From Lepisosteus oculatus (Eukaryota > Chordata > Actinopteri > Semionotiformes > Lepisosteidae), in contig NC_090709.1 in assembly GCF_040954835.1 (NCBI RefSeq), forward strand, positions 38,808,776 to 38,872,775: a DNA stretch of 64,000 bases, read 5' to 3'. Below the pieces are notes generated by a model. It had not been told where the DNA came from and ran no database searches. It saw nothing but the letters and a program-made list of their open reading frames with translations. Position 1 is the stretch's first letter. Each line of letters starts with the position of its first letter. The position numbers and the translations under genes are program-made. This document shows positions 44,946-55,600 of this stretch, in pieces.

Positions 44946-45655
44946 GAACTCCTATGGGGTTATCTGTGGAGTTATGATGACTAGAGCCGTGTGATGGGAG
45001 ATGACAGGACGCAGAAACTGATCCCCCGAGCCCGCGTCGCTGGAAACGACGCTGTAAAGTATCTCTCTTGGAGCCGATGACAAGCGCCGAGCCCACAGAC
45101 CCCACAGACCCCACACACACCACGCCCGCAGCCGCTGTCAACACAGAAACAGGAAGTGAAAGCGCTTGGGTCAGGGAATGCGGCGGAACTCGCGCCGGAC
45201 TGCGAACCCGCCAAACCCACAGGGGGGGGGGGGGGATCCGCCCGGCGGCCGCGCTCTTCACACGCCACAGGCAGAAGCGCTCACACCTGAACCCCCCCGT
45301 CCGCCGCCGCCCTATCAGCAATGGCCTCGCCCGTGACGTCACCCGTCGTCAGGCGGACGAGGGCGCCGAGGGGCGGAGAGGCGGCGGACGGGTCGTCCGT
45401 CTTCACCGCCCTGTGGGGAAAAGACGACAGGTGGCGGTTTCTCTTCCTCCACCAGGCGGGAACAGGTTTTCCCCCGCCGTGTAAGTCAGTATCCGTGCGT
45501 GTCGGGGAGAAAGAAAGGTGGTTTTTGTGACATATCCACAACGAGCGAGTTTCCTCCTCCTCCTCCTCTTCCTTCGACGACGCCGCCGCCGCCATTTTGT
45601 CGGACTCGGTAACGACGACGCCCGAGTGTTTTTAATCGTTTTTTAAACCGCAAAC
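44946..45655 (-). promoter_or_regulatory. CpG-rich promoter-like island, copy 2 (module E)
   Basis: Keeps the GGAAGTGAAA composite (45152-45161), the perfect CRE TGACGTCA (45334-45341) with the flank CCCGTCGTCAGGCGGAC, and GCCGCCGCCGCCATTTTGTC near 45581. The Y box is damaged (CCTAT at 45311-45315 in place of CCAAT). Confidence 0.5.
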
Positions 45656-46440
45656 GGGGGTAAATACACACAAAGACACGCGTGTCACCAGGTGATAGAC
45701 CAGGGGGCGCCTCAGGTGTCCTGAAACCGACAGTGAAGCCCCACTTGGTCCACAGTCCTGAGGCGGAGGGTTTCGGCGGAGAAGCGGTTTGAACGCCTCC
45801 AGTGAGCGAGGGGGCCGCCCGGCTGAGTCAGGCCCTTCTCTGAGGCGGACGGGGGGCTTGTGTGTGAGCTGGGACCCCGGCCGTGTGGCTCCGAGCCCCG
45901 CTGTCCGCCCGCGGTGTCCTGCAGCCCTGGGCCCGGGAGTGCTGGTCAGGGGCCCGGGGAGAAGCGGGCTGGGCTCGGTGCCGTCAGAGGTCGTGTCTGC
46001 GGCGGGGGGGGGTGGTACGTGTTGCTCGGTCTTTTCTCACGAATGTCTTCGGGTTTTAGATGAGATGGGATTTTATTGTCGCCCTGAGGGGAATCTTTTG
46101 TGGACACCCAGCATTTCTGGCGGCGTGGGGAGAGGAAAGTGTTCAGTTTGGAGCAGAGACGAGCAGGTCCTCGGGTCTCCCTAATTAACTAATTACCGTC
46201 TCCTGGATGGGGGTAAGACTCTCTTCCCATGTTTATTATCTAAAGTCTTGTGGGTACCGATTCTGGTCTCCAGTAGTAGGGGGATCGTATTACTCTGGAT
46301 TGTGGACTTTTTCTTTTTACCTGAGTTTTTATAATGAGTGGGCAGCGTGAAACTTGATAAGAATGTGAGAAAAAGAGCACTAGACCCACACTCGCACCCA
46401 GGACAGGAGCCCTGTGGCCCCGAGTTACTCAGGGGTCCGA
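45656..46440. other. no gene recognised
   Basis: GC-rich, then AT-richer sequence next to the CpG island. Possible first-intron or flanking DNA of an unseen gene, but no exon is recognisable. Confidence 0.35.
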
Positions 46441-46484
46441 GGGGGTCGGGTTACAGGTCAGTTCACTGTCATGTCCACAGCTGC

Positions 46485-46765
46485 AGGAGCTGTGGCTCTG
46501 GGGCTCAGGATCTGAGCCTGTGGCTGAAGGGTTGCCGGTTCGAATCCCACGGCCAGCAGAGGAATCCTACTGCGTTGGGCCCCTGAGGGAGGCCCTTCAC
46601 CCCAGCTGCTCCAGGGGCGCTGTACAATGGCTGACCCTGCGCTCTGACCCCCAGCTTCTCTCTCCCTGTCTGTGTCTCCCGGCGAGCAGGCTGGGGCCTG
46701 TGAGAAGACCCACTCCTCATGCAAGGAACTGTACAGGGCCGCTAAAGAGATCCGATCTTAAATGA
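46485..46765 (+). mobile_element. tRNA-derived SINE
   Basis: A-box-like GTGGCTCTGGGGCTCAGG and B box GGTTCGAATCCC about 35 bp on, followed by a body with CCCAGCTGCTCCAGGGGCGC, TGTACAATGGCTGACCCTGC and GCTCTGACCCCCAGCTTC, a layout familiar from fish tRNA-SINEs. A truncated relative lies at 34655-34735. Confidence 0.75.
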
Positions 46766-46959
46766 AAGGCATGAGCAAACACAGAACAGCAACAGCAGCA
46801 GTTTAAATCTAATACATCACAGGGGGGAGAAACACCCATCGGTGTGAGCCAGCGGTAGACACGTCTTGACTAGAAAATAAAATAAACAACCACGTGGGAA
46901 GAGTTCTTGTCTTTCCCCAGGGTCCTGCACTGACAGAGCAGCAGAGTCCAGTCCCTCGT

Positions 46960-47610
46960 GTCTTCGTTCTGGGCCCGCTGGCCCCTCTGCTCTGGGCTCC
47001 TGCTGCCCCCCGGTGGTGGGAGGGGGGACAGCCGCCACTGTAGAGACCCCCAATCGGAGCACGAGCCCCAGCAGACCCCAGAAACGGGTCGAGTGGAGGG
47101 GCTGGTCTCCGGGGGAGGAGGTCTCGTCTCGGGGCGCCGAGGCGGTGAGGAGCAGTTGGCGCTGCGGTCAGCACAGGGCCGCAGGGTCCCCCCGTGAGAG
47201 AGTCTGGGGGCCGCAGGGGTCTGTCTGGGGGGAGTCTGCACGGTCTCCCCGAGCTGGTGTGGGCGTTCTCAGGTAGGCCTCCCGGTCCGCTGTGTTTGAG
47301 AAGTGTCTCCTCTCGTTGCGGTCAGTCGGGATCGGAGTGTTTACTGAGGCGAAAGGTCAGATCGTTCATATGAACCGGGGGGTGACCTCGGTTCTCAATT
47401 GTCGGGGTCCACTTGAGTTCACCTCCGCCTGAACTGAACCGCCGTGAATCAGAGGGGTTCAGGAGTTTCACCAGTCATTCTGTGGGGGGATTCACCCAGA
47501 GATCACAGAAGGGGAGTGTGTGTGTGTCCAGGTCTCGCCTCCGCTGTTCAGTGTTGGACAAGGGACAGTCAACCTGCTGTCTGTCAGTCGGACTGTAAGA
47601 ACAGGGCAAG
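46960..47610. other. duplicated non-coding segment
   Basis: Matches 31140-31260 and 32570-33115 in block 1 (for example GGGGGGAGTCTGCACGGTCT and GTCAGTCGGACTGTAAGAAC). No coding exon seen. Confidence 0.6.
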
Positions 47611-47829
47611 GAGATGCCTCAGTTATCGCCAGGAGAGAAAGACTAAGATCTAGTGGGCTTGTGGCTCTTGGACCAGCAGGAGGGGATCGGTAGGGCGCTT
47701 GTTCAGGGCAGGAGGGTGGATTCCCAGAATCTCACTGGACCACAGACGGAGTCTGTTTTCCCAGACTGAAGAGACTCGCTGCTCCTGTCGGACCCTGAGT
47801 GTCCAGGTCCTGCTCTTCGCTGTGCAGTG

Positions 47830-49890
47830 GGGTCTGGGACTCGACTGGAGTCTGACCAGCACCAGTAAGAAGAGGGACTGGTCTGGGACTGGACTGGAGT
47901 CTGACCAGCACCTGTAAGAAGAGGGACTGGACTCTGACCAGCACCAGTAAGAAGAGGGACTGGTCTGGGACGGGAGTCTGACCAGCACCAGTAAGGAGGG
48001 GGACTGGAGTCTGACCAGCACCAGTAAGAAGAAGGACTGGTCTGTGACTGGAGTCTGACCAGCACTGGTAAGAAGAAGGACTGGTCTGTGACTGGACTCT
48101 GACCAGCACCAGTAAGAAGAGGGACTGGACTCTGACCAGCACCAGTAAGAAGAGGGACTGGTCTGGGACTGGACTAGACTCTGACCAGCACCGGTAAGAA
48201 GAGGGACTGGACTCTGACCAGCACCGGTAAGAAGAGGGACTGGTCTGGGACTGGACTGGAGTCTGACCAGAGCCGGTAAGAAGAGGGACTGGTCTGGGAC
48301 TGGAGTCTGACCAGAGCCAGTAAGAAGAGGGACTGGTCTGGGACTGGACCCTGACCAGCACCGGTAAGAAGAGGGACTGGAGTCTGACCAGCACTGGTAA
48401 GAAGAGGGACTGGTCTGGGACCGGAGTCTGACCAGCACTGGTAAGAAGAGGGACTGGTCTGGGACTGGACTCTGACCAGCACTGTTAAGAAGAGGGACTG
48501 GTCTGGGACTGGAGTGGACTCTGACCAGCACCGGTAAGAAGAGGGACTGGTCTGGGACTGGAGTCTGACCAGCATCGGTAAGAAGAGGGACTGGTCTGGA
48601 GTCTGACCAGTACCAGTAAGAAGAGGGACTGGTCTGGGACTGGAGTCTGACCAGCACCGGTAAGAAGAGGGACTGGTCTGGGACTGGAGTCTGACCAGCA
48701 CTGGTAAGAAGAGGGACTGGTCTGGGACTGGAGTCTGACCAGCACCGGTAAGAAGAGGGACTGGTCTGGGACTGGACTCTGACCAGCACCGGTAAGAAGA
48801 GGGACTGGACTGGGACTGGAGTCTGACAATCACCAGTAAGAAGAGGGACTGGACTCTGAACAGCACCAGTAAGAAGAGGGACTGGACTCTGAACAGCACC
48901 AGTAAGAAGAGGGACTGGTCTGGGACTGGACTGGAGTCTGACCAGCATCAGTAAGAAGAGGGACTGGTCTGGGACTGGAGTCTGACCAGCACCGGTAAGA
49001 AGAGGGACTGGTCTGGGACTGGAGTCTGACCAGCACCGGTAAGAAGAGGGACTGGTCTGGGACTGGAGTCTGACCAGCACCGGTAAGAAGAGGGACTGGT
49101 CTGGGACTGGAGTCTGACCAGCACCGGTAAGAAGAGGGACTGGTCTGGGACTGGAGTCTGACCAGCACCGGTAAGAAGAGGGACTGGTCTGGGACTGGAG
49201 TCTGACCAGCACCGGTAAGAAGAGGGACTGGTCTGGGACTGGAGTCTGACCAGCACCAGTAAGAAGAGGGACTGGAGTCTGATCAGCACCGGTAAGAAGA
49301 GGGACTGGTCTGGGACTGGAGTGGACTCTGACCAGCACCGGTAAGAAGAGGGACTGGTCTGGGACTGGAGTCTGACCAGCATCGGTAAGAAGAGGGACTG
49401 GTCTGGAGTCTGACCAGTACCAGTAAGAAGAGGGACTGGTCTGGGACTGGAGTCTGACCAGCACCGGTAAGAAGAGGGACTGGTCTGGGACTGGAGTCTG
49501 ACCAGCATCGGTAAGAAGAGGGACTGGTCTGGAGTCTGACCAGTACCAGTAAGAAGAGGGACTGGTCTGGGACTGGAGTCTGACCAGTACCAGTAAGAAG
49601 AGGGACTGGTCTGGGACTGGAGTCTGACCAGCACCGGTAAGAAGAGGGACTGGTCTGGGACTGGAGTCTGACCAGCACCGGTAAGAAGAGGGACTGGACT
49701 CTGACCAGCACCGGTAAGAAGAGGGACTGGACTGGGACTGGAGTCTGACAATCACCAGTAAGAAGAGGGACTGGAGTCTGAACAGCACCGGTAAGAAGAG
49801 GGACTGGTCTGGGACTGGAGTCTGACCAGCACCAGTAAGAAGAGGGACTGGGCTCTGACCAGCACCAGTAAGAAGGGGGACTGGTCGCGC
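47830..49890. repeat. 44-bp minisatellite, about 47 copies
   Basis: Unit GTAAGAAGAGGGACTGGTCT + GGGACTGGAGTCTGACCAGC + ACCG. 33-bp and longer forms arise from loss or doubling of GGACTGG-based pieces. Each unit contains C-G/GTAAGAA, a good 5' splice-site look-alike on the + strand. Long - strand frames are artefacts. Confidence 0.95.
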
Positions 49891-50289
49891 TGCTACAGGG
49901 TTCTGTCCACAGGACCAGTGTGGACACACCGAGCAGACCCACTGGTGATTCCTGGCTGGGCCACAGGGGGGCGCTCGCTGCAGGTACTGAGGCAGAGGGA
50001 GAGGGGTCCCCTGGACACAGGAGCTGGGTGTGGGGTTCAGACTGGGTGTTGGCAGGCAGGGGGAGTGTCGTGTGGACGGACAGGATGTTGCAGGTCAGTC
50101 CTGGACCGAGTGTCACCCCAGGGTCCATTGGCAGGGGTTCTGTCTGGGCCTGCAGCAGCAGGACTGGAGTCACCCAGGTGTCCATGTCAGAGGCGCAGTC
50201 AGACACAGCAGAGACAGTGTCCAGGGGGGTCAGGTGTCTCTGTCTTGCTGTGCTGTTTGTTTATAAAGCTTTATAATTTATTATTCAAT
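49891..50289. other. no gene recognised
   Basis: Unique sequence with no recognisable exon or repeat. Confidence 0.4.
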
Positions 50290-50490
50290 CCCCAGGTCTT
50301 GACCCATCATGGCCTCCTGATCACCCCCCTCTCTGAACTGGCCTCATCCCTCTGCTCTCCTCCCCCTGAGAGCTGCTGTGTGTGAGAGGACTGGAGCCTC
50401 ATGCAGATGGGGTACACACTGGTGGAGCAGGAGGGGATCCCCGTTACTGTCCAGAGCTCCGAGGGGAGAGTCCAGAGAAGAGCTGCAGAC
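50290..50490 (-). repeat. interspersed repeat (family of 31805-32240)
   Basis: Nearly identical to 38880-39075 over its length. It is followed by an ATT microsatellite at 50501-50541. Confidence 0.85.
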
Positions 50491-50499
50491 GTGTAAGAG

Positions 50500-50540
<41 letters not shown>

Positions 50541-50879
50541 GAATGAGCAGCAGATGAGTGGTTGAGAGGGGTGTGCTGCGCCCACAGCTGATGCTCTGAC
50601 AGCTGGAGAGATGAAGCTCATGAACAGAGCACCAGCAGCAGCTCTGAGATGGAGGCTCACAGGCGGGATCCACGGCCCTTCCTCGTTTCCCCTGCCCCTC
50701 CCTCCTCTCCCCACCAGGGGGAGCCGTGGAGCAGGAGAGGGAGAGGGCTGTGGGGGTGTCGGGGTGTCAGCGGGGGTCCGATCAGTAGGACAGAGTCCCT
50801 CGTGATGTCAGGTGTCTCTCTCCAGGGCCGGAGCTCAACACTGTGGTAACGGGGTCAGGGTTAGTCAGACTCTGCTCAA

Positions 50880-51425
50880 GCTTGGGCTGGTCCCTGGCTC
50901 ACTGGGCTGTACTGCACTGTACTGTGGTTTTACCCTGCTCTCACTGGGCTGTACTGCGCTGTACTGTGTTTTTACCCTGCTCTCACTGGGCTGTACTGCG
51001 CCGTACTGTGTTTTTACCCTGCTCTCACTGGGCTGTACTGCGCTGTACTGTGTTTTTACCCTGATCTCACTGGGCTGTACTGCACTGTACTGTGTTTTCA
51101 CCCTGGTCTTACTGGGCTGTACTGCGCTGTTCTGTGTTTTTACCCTGCTCTCACTGGGCTGTACTGTGCTGTACTGTGGTTTTACCCTGCTCTCACTGAG
51201 CTGTACTGCGCTGTACTGTGGTTTTACCCTGCTCTCACTGAGCTGTACTGCGCTGTACTGTGGTTTTACCCTGCTCTCACTGAGCTGTACTGCGCTGTAC
51301 TGTGTTTTTACCCTGCTCTCACTGGGCTGTACTGCGCTGTACTGTGTTTTTACCCTGCTCTCACTGGACTGTACTGTACTGTGTTTTTACCCTGCTCTCA
51401 CTGGGCTGTACTGCGCTGTACAGGA
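50880..51425. repeat. 42-bp minisatellite, about 13 copies
   Basis: CTCACTGGGCTGTACTGCGC + TGTACTGTGTTTTTACCCTG + CT. The length is divisible by three, so a + strand frame stays open across it. No start context or homology supports a protein. Confidence 0.95.
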
Positions 51426-51679
51426 GATCACACACTCAGGTATTCGAAGCTCCTTTGCCAGGCGGAAGGTTTTGACGAGTGTCGATGGTGTCGCTGGTGT
51501 TTCTACCGGTCCGATCCCTCTCTCACACTGCAGCAGGCTCTGGAAAGTCCCTGCAGGGAGACTTCGAGCAGCGAATCAGCACACAGTGCTGGTGCCGAGT
51601 CATCAGGTGTGAGGGAGAGGGCACAGAGTCTGACACTGCAGTGCTGTTCAGCAGCTCTCTGTCCATAGTCTTCAGACTA

Positions 51680-52245
51680 GGCTTCAACAGCAGGGCTGGG
51701 CAGCTTGTTCCCCACCCCCACCCCTCTCTGTGTACAGCAGAGCCTCCTGTCCTGACTGGAACAGCTCAGCCAGCTTGTTCCCCACCCCCACCCCCCTCTG
51801 TGTACAGCAGAGCCTCCTGTCCTGACTGGAGGAGCTCACCCAGCTGTGTCTGGAGAGAAGCCAGGGTATTGGCTTCAACAGCAGGGCTGGGCAGCCTGTT
51901 CCCCACCCCCACCCCTCTCTGTGTACAGTAGAGCCTCCTGTCCTGACTGGAACAGCTCAGCCAGCTTGTTCCCCACCCCCACCCCCCTCTGTGTACAGCA
52001 GAGCCTCCTGTCCTGACTGGAGGAGCTCACCCAGCTGTGTCTGGAGAGAAGCCAGGGTATAGGCTTCAACCACAGGGCTGGGCAGCTTGTTCCCCACCCC
52101 CACCCCCCTCTGTGTACAGCAGAGCCTCCTGTCCTGACTGGAGGAGCTCACCCAGCTGTGTCTGGAGAGAAGCCAGGGTATCGGCTTCAACCACAGGGCT
52201 CGGCAGCTTGTTCCCCACCCCCACCCCTCTCTGTGTGAAGTGTTA
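51680..52245 (-). repeat. ~122-bp dispersed repeat cluster upstream of alpha2
   Basis: About five units, as in 22660-23105. It ends 68 bp before the first Y-box repeat of alpha2. Confidence 0.92.
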
Positions 52246-52307
52246 GCTTTTAACTGAATTAAATAAAATCTGTACAAACGAGTTGTGATTTAAGAACCAG
52301 AGGGGTG

Positions 52308-52465
52308 TCGTGATTGGCTGGTGAGGCAGAGAGGCGGTGACTCGGAGGGGGAGTGCTGTGATTGGCTGGTGAGGCAGAGAGGCGGTGACTCGGAGGGGGA
52401 GAGCTGTGATTGGCTGGTGAGGCAGAGAGGCGGTGACTCGGAGGGGGAGAGCTGTGATTGGCTGG
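52308..52465 (+). promoter_or_regulatory. alpha2 promoter: tandem 48-bp repeats each with a Y box
   Basis: GTGATTGGCTGGTGAGGCAG + AGAGGCGGTGACTCGGAGG repeats with ATTGG at 52313, 52361, 52409 and 52457, exactly 48 bp apart. Each repeat also has GGTGACTCGG, an X2/AP-1-like motif whose TGAC starts 23 bp before the next ATTGG. A clear X1 box as in alpha1 was not found. The last ATTGG is 132 bp before the ATG. Confidence 0.7.
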
Positions 52466-52588
52466 TGAGTCCAGGGATGGACAGGAGTTTCCCTTGACTG
52501 TGTCTGAGTGCAGCTCGGTGTCGAAGCCCTGCAGCTCCAGAGGAGACCCGTCTTGACCCGCTGTCCCCTGGAGACCACTGTCCTGACC

Positions 52589-52652
52589 ATGAAGACCTGC
52601 GCCTGGCCAGCTCTGGTCCTGGCAGCGCTGTCCCTGTCTGTTCAGGCTCAGG
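52589..52652 (+). CDS. alpha2 exon 1: signal peptide
   Basis: 64 nt, MKTCAWPALVLAALSLSVQA then Q. Donor GG|GTAAGA. Same length and phase as alpha1 exon 1. Confidence 0.93.
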
Positions 52653-55600
52653 GTAAGACGAGCGCGGCTGGCTTCAAATGCACACACTCCTCCGGTGTTT
52701 TTGTTATTGTGGGTAACTGCAGTTTCCTTACTTACTTCCTTACTTTGTGAAATGTCATAACGTGTGACATGAATTGAAGACGAGGCAGAGATCTTCATCG
52801 CAACTTCTTTGTTGACAGAAGAGGCTCAGCTGTGTGAAGTATCTGATCGTAACAGTCTGGTGTGAGAGAGAGAGGTCACTGGGTTTACAGTGAGGGAGAG
52901 AGAGAGACGGGTCACTGGGTTTACAGTGAGGGAGAGAGAGAGACGGATCACTGGGTTTACAGTGAGGGAGAGAGAGAGACGGATCACTGGGTTTACAGTG
53001 AGGGAGAGAGAGAGAGACGGATCACTGGGTTTACAGTGAGGGAGAGAGAGAGAGACGGATCACTGGGCTTACAGTGAGGGAGAGAGAGAGAGACGGATCA
53101 CTGGGCTTACAGTGAGGCAGAGAGAGAGACGGATCACTGGGTTTACAGTGAGGGAGAGAGAGAGACGGATCACTGGGTTTACAGTGAGGGAGAGAGAGAG
53201 AGACGGATCACTGGGTTTACAGTGAGGGAGAGAGAGAGAGACGGATCACTGGGCTTACAGTGAGGGAGAGAGAGAGAGACGGATCACTGGGCTTACAGTG
53301 AGGGAGAGAGAGAGAGACGGATCACTGGGCTTACAGTGAGGGAGAGAGAGAGAGACGGATCACTGGGCTTACAGTGAGGGAGAGAGAGAGAGACGGATCA
53401 CTGGGCTTACAGTGAGGGAGAGAGAGAGACGGATCACTGGGCTTACAGTGAGGGAGAGAGAGAGACGGATCACTGGGCTTACAGTGAGGGAGAGAGAGAG
53501 ACGGATCACTGGGCTTACAGTGAGGGAGAGAGAGAGACGGATCACTGGGCTTACAGTGAGGGAGAGAGAGAGACGGATCACTGGGCTTACAGTGAGGGAG
53601 AGAGAGAGACGGATCACTGGGTTTACAGTGAGGGAGAGAGAGAGACGGATCACTGGGCTTACAGTGAGGGAGAGAGAGAGACGGATCACTGGGCTTACAG
53701 TGAGGGAGAGAGAGAGAGAACCAAGGACTGATCACGCCCATCTATAAGAGTGGAGATAAACTCGATCCCAACAACTACCGGGGCATCTGTGTGAACAGTA
53801 ACCTGGGGAAGGTATTCTGCAGTATCCTAAATACACGAATACTGGCCTTCCTTACCGAACACAATGTCCTGAGTAAAAGTCAGATTGGCTTCTTGCTAGA
53901 TCACCGCACATCTGATCACATTTACACCCTACACACACTGATAGACAAACACGTCCACCAAAAACACAAAGGAAAAATTTTTGCCTGCTTTGTCGATTTC
54001 AAAAAAGCATTTGACTCGATTTGGCATGAGAGATTGTTTTATAAACTACTCCAAAGTGGCATAGGGGGCAAAGTGTACGACATCATTAAATCAATGTATT
54101 CAGAGAGCAAATGTGCAGTGAAAATTGGAAACAAAAGGACTAAATTCTTCACCCAAGGCCGCGGGGTGAGACAGGGCTGCAGCCTGAGCCCAACACTGTT
54201 CAATATCTATATCAATGAATTAGCAGGAATGTTGGAGCAGTCTGCAGCTCCTGGTCTTACACTACACGACACAGAAATCAAGTTCCTGCTCTACGCAGAT
54301 GACCTGGTCCTGCTGTCGCCCACAGAACAGGGGCTGCAGCAGAACCTGGCACTGCTGGAGCAGTACTGTCAGACCTGGGCACTGACAGTCAATCTGGACA
54401 AGACCAGAGTTATGGTTTTCCAGAAGAAAGCCAGACCTCAGGGAAACAGGTACAAATTCACACTGAACAAGAACACATTGGAGCACACATCCAGCTACAC
54501 ATATCTCGGTCTCACCATCAGCTCTTCCGGGAGTTTTGACCTGGCAGTGAAGGCACTGAGGGAGAAGGCACTCAGGGCTTTCTACGCAATAAGAAGGAGG
54601 CTCTTCAACATCAACCCACCAACAAGAATCTGGCTCCAAATATTTGAAAGTGTAATCCAACCCATTGCCCTATACGGCAGTGAAGTTTGGGGTCCCCTCA
54701 CAGACCAGGATTACACCCAATGGGACAAACACCCCACAGAAACTCTGCACATGGAGATCTGTAGAATCATCCTCCGTGTGCAGAGAAAAACTCCTAACAA
54801 CGGGTGCAGGGCCGAATTAGGCCAGTACCCACTATTGATAAACATACAGAAAAGAATATTAAAGTATTGGCTACACCTAAAAAACAGCGACCAAAATTCC
54901 TACCACCACAAAGCCCTGCTGAGCCAAGAGCTGAGCCCAAAACAGAGCCCCCTGAGCCAGCTGGTCCTGAGGCTCACCGACCTGAGCCACACCAACACTA
55001 ACCAGCCTCAGGACAGCACTGCTAGAGCACCACAACCCAGACTCAACCACATCACAGCACAGATCAAACAGCAATATCTCACACACTGGGACACACACAC
55101 ACAAACACAACATAAACTGGAATGCTACAGAACCTTAAACAGACAATACACACTAGCTGAATATTTGACCAAAATAAAAAATAACAAACAGAAACAGACC
55201 CTGACGAAGTACAGGCTCAGTGACCACAACCTGGCCATAGAAACTGGGCGACACAGGCAGACCTGGCTGCCCAGAGAGGACAGGCTGTGCTCCCACTGCC
55301 AGCAGGGAGAAATAGAGACAGAGGTGCACTTCCTACTGCACTGTGACAGATACTCTGGGATTAGAGAAACATTCTTCCCGAAATTCAGAAATCTAATCCC
55401 AGAGTTCCCACACCTGCCAAAACCACAACAGGTCCCAATCCTACTGGGAGAGGGAGGAGGGAACTCAGTTGATCTGGCAGCCCAGTATGTGATCTCCTGT
55501 CACAGCCTGAGGAACAGTGAGTCCGTCTCCCAATAATGCTCCAGCTGCCTACAGTATGTCAATATTATATAATATGTCTTTGTTGTAAATGTCTGTAACA

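Larger units (their letters stand above)
44670..50835 (+). repeat. segmental duplication block 2 (upstream of alpha2)
   Basis: Second copy of the 27490-33350 block, in the same order and orientation relative to the alpha gene. It begins with about four 70-bp units (44670-44945), then the CpG island copy, then the 46960-47070, 47150-47610 and 50625-50835 segments. The LINE of block 1 is missing here and a SINE and a 44-bp array are present instead. Confidence 0.85.

Noticed and set aside
47650-49929. - strand 759-codon frame with SPSSYRCWSDSS repeats
   Set aside because: Pure translation of the 44-bp array. No independent coding evidence.
50812-51612. + strand 266-codon frame of LLSLGCTALYCVFT repeats
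   Set aside because: Translation of the 42-bp minisatellite, open because the unit length is divisible by three.
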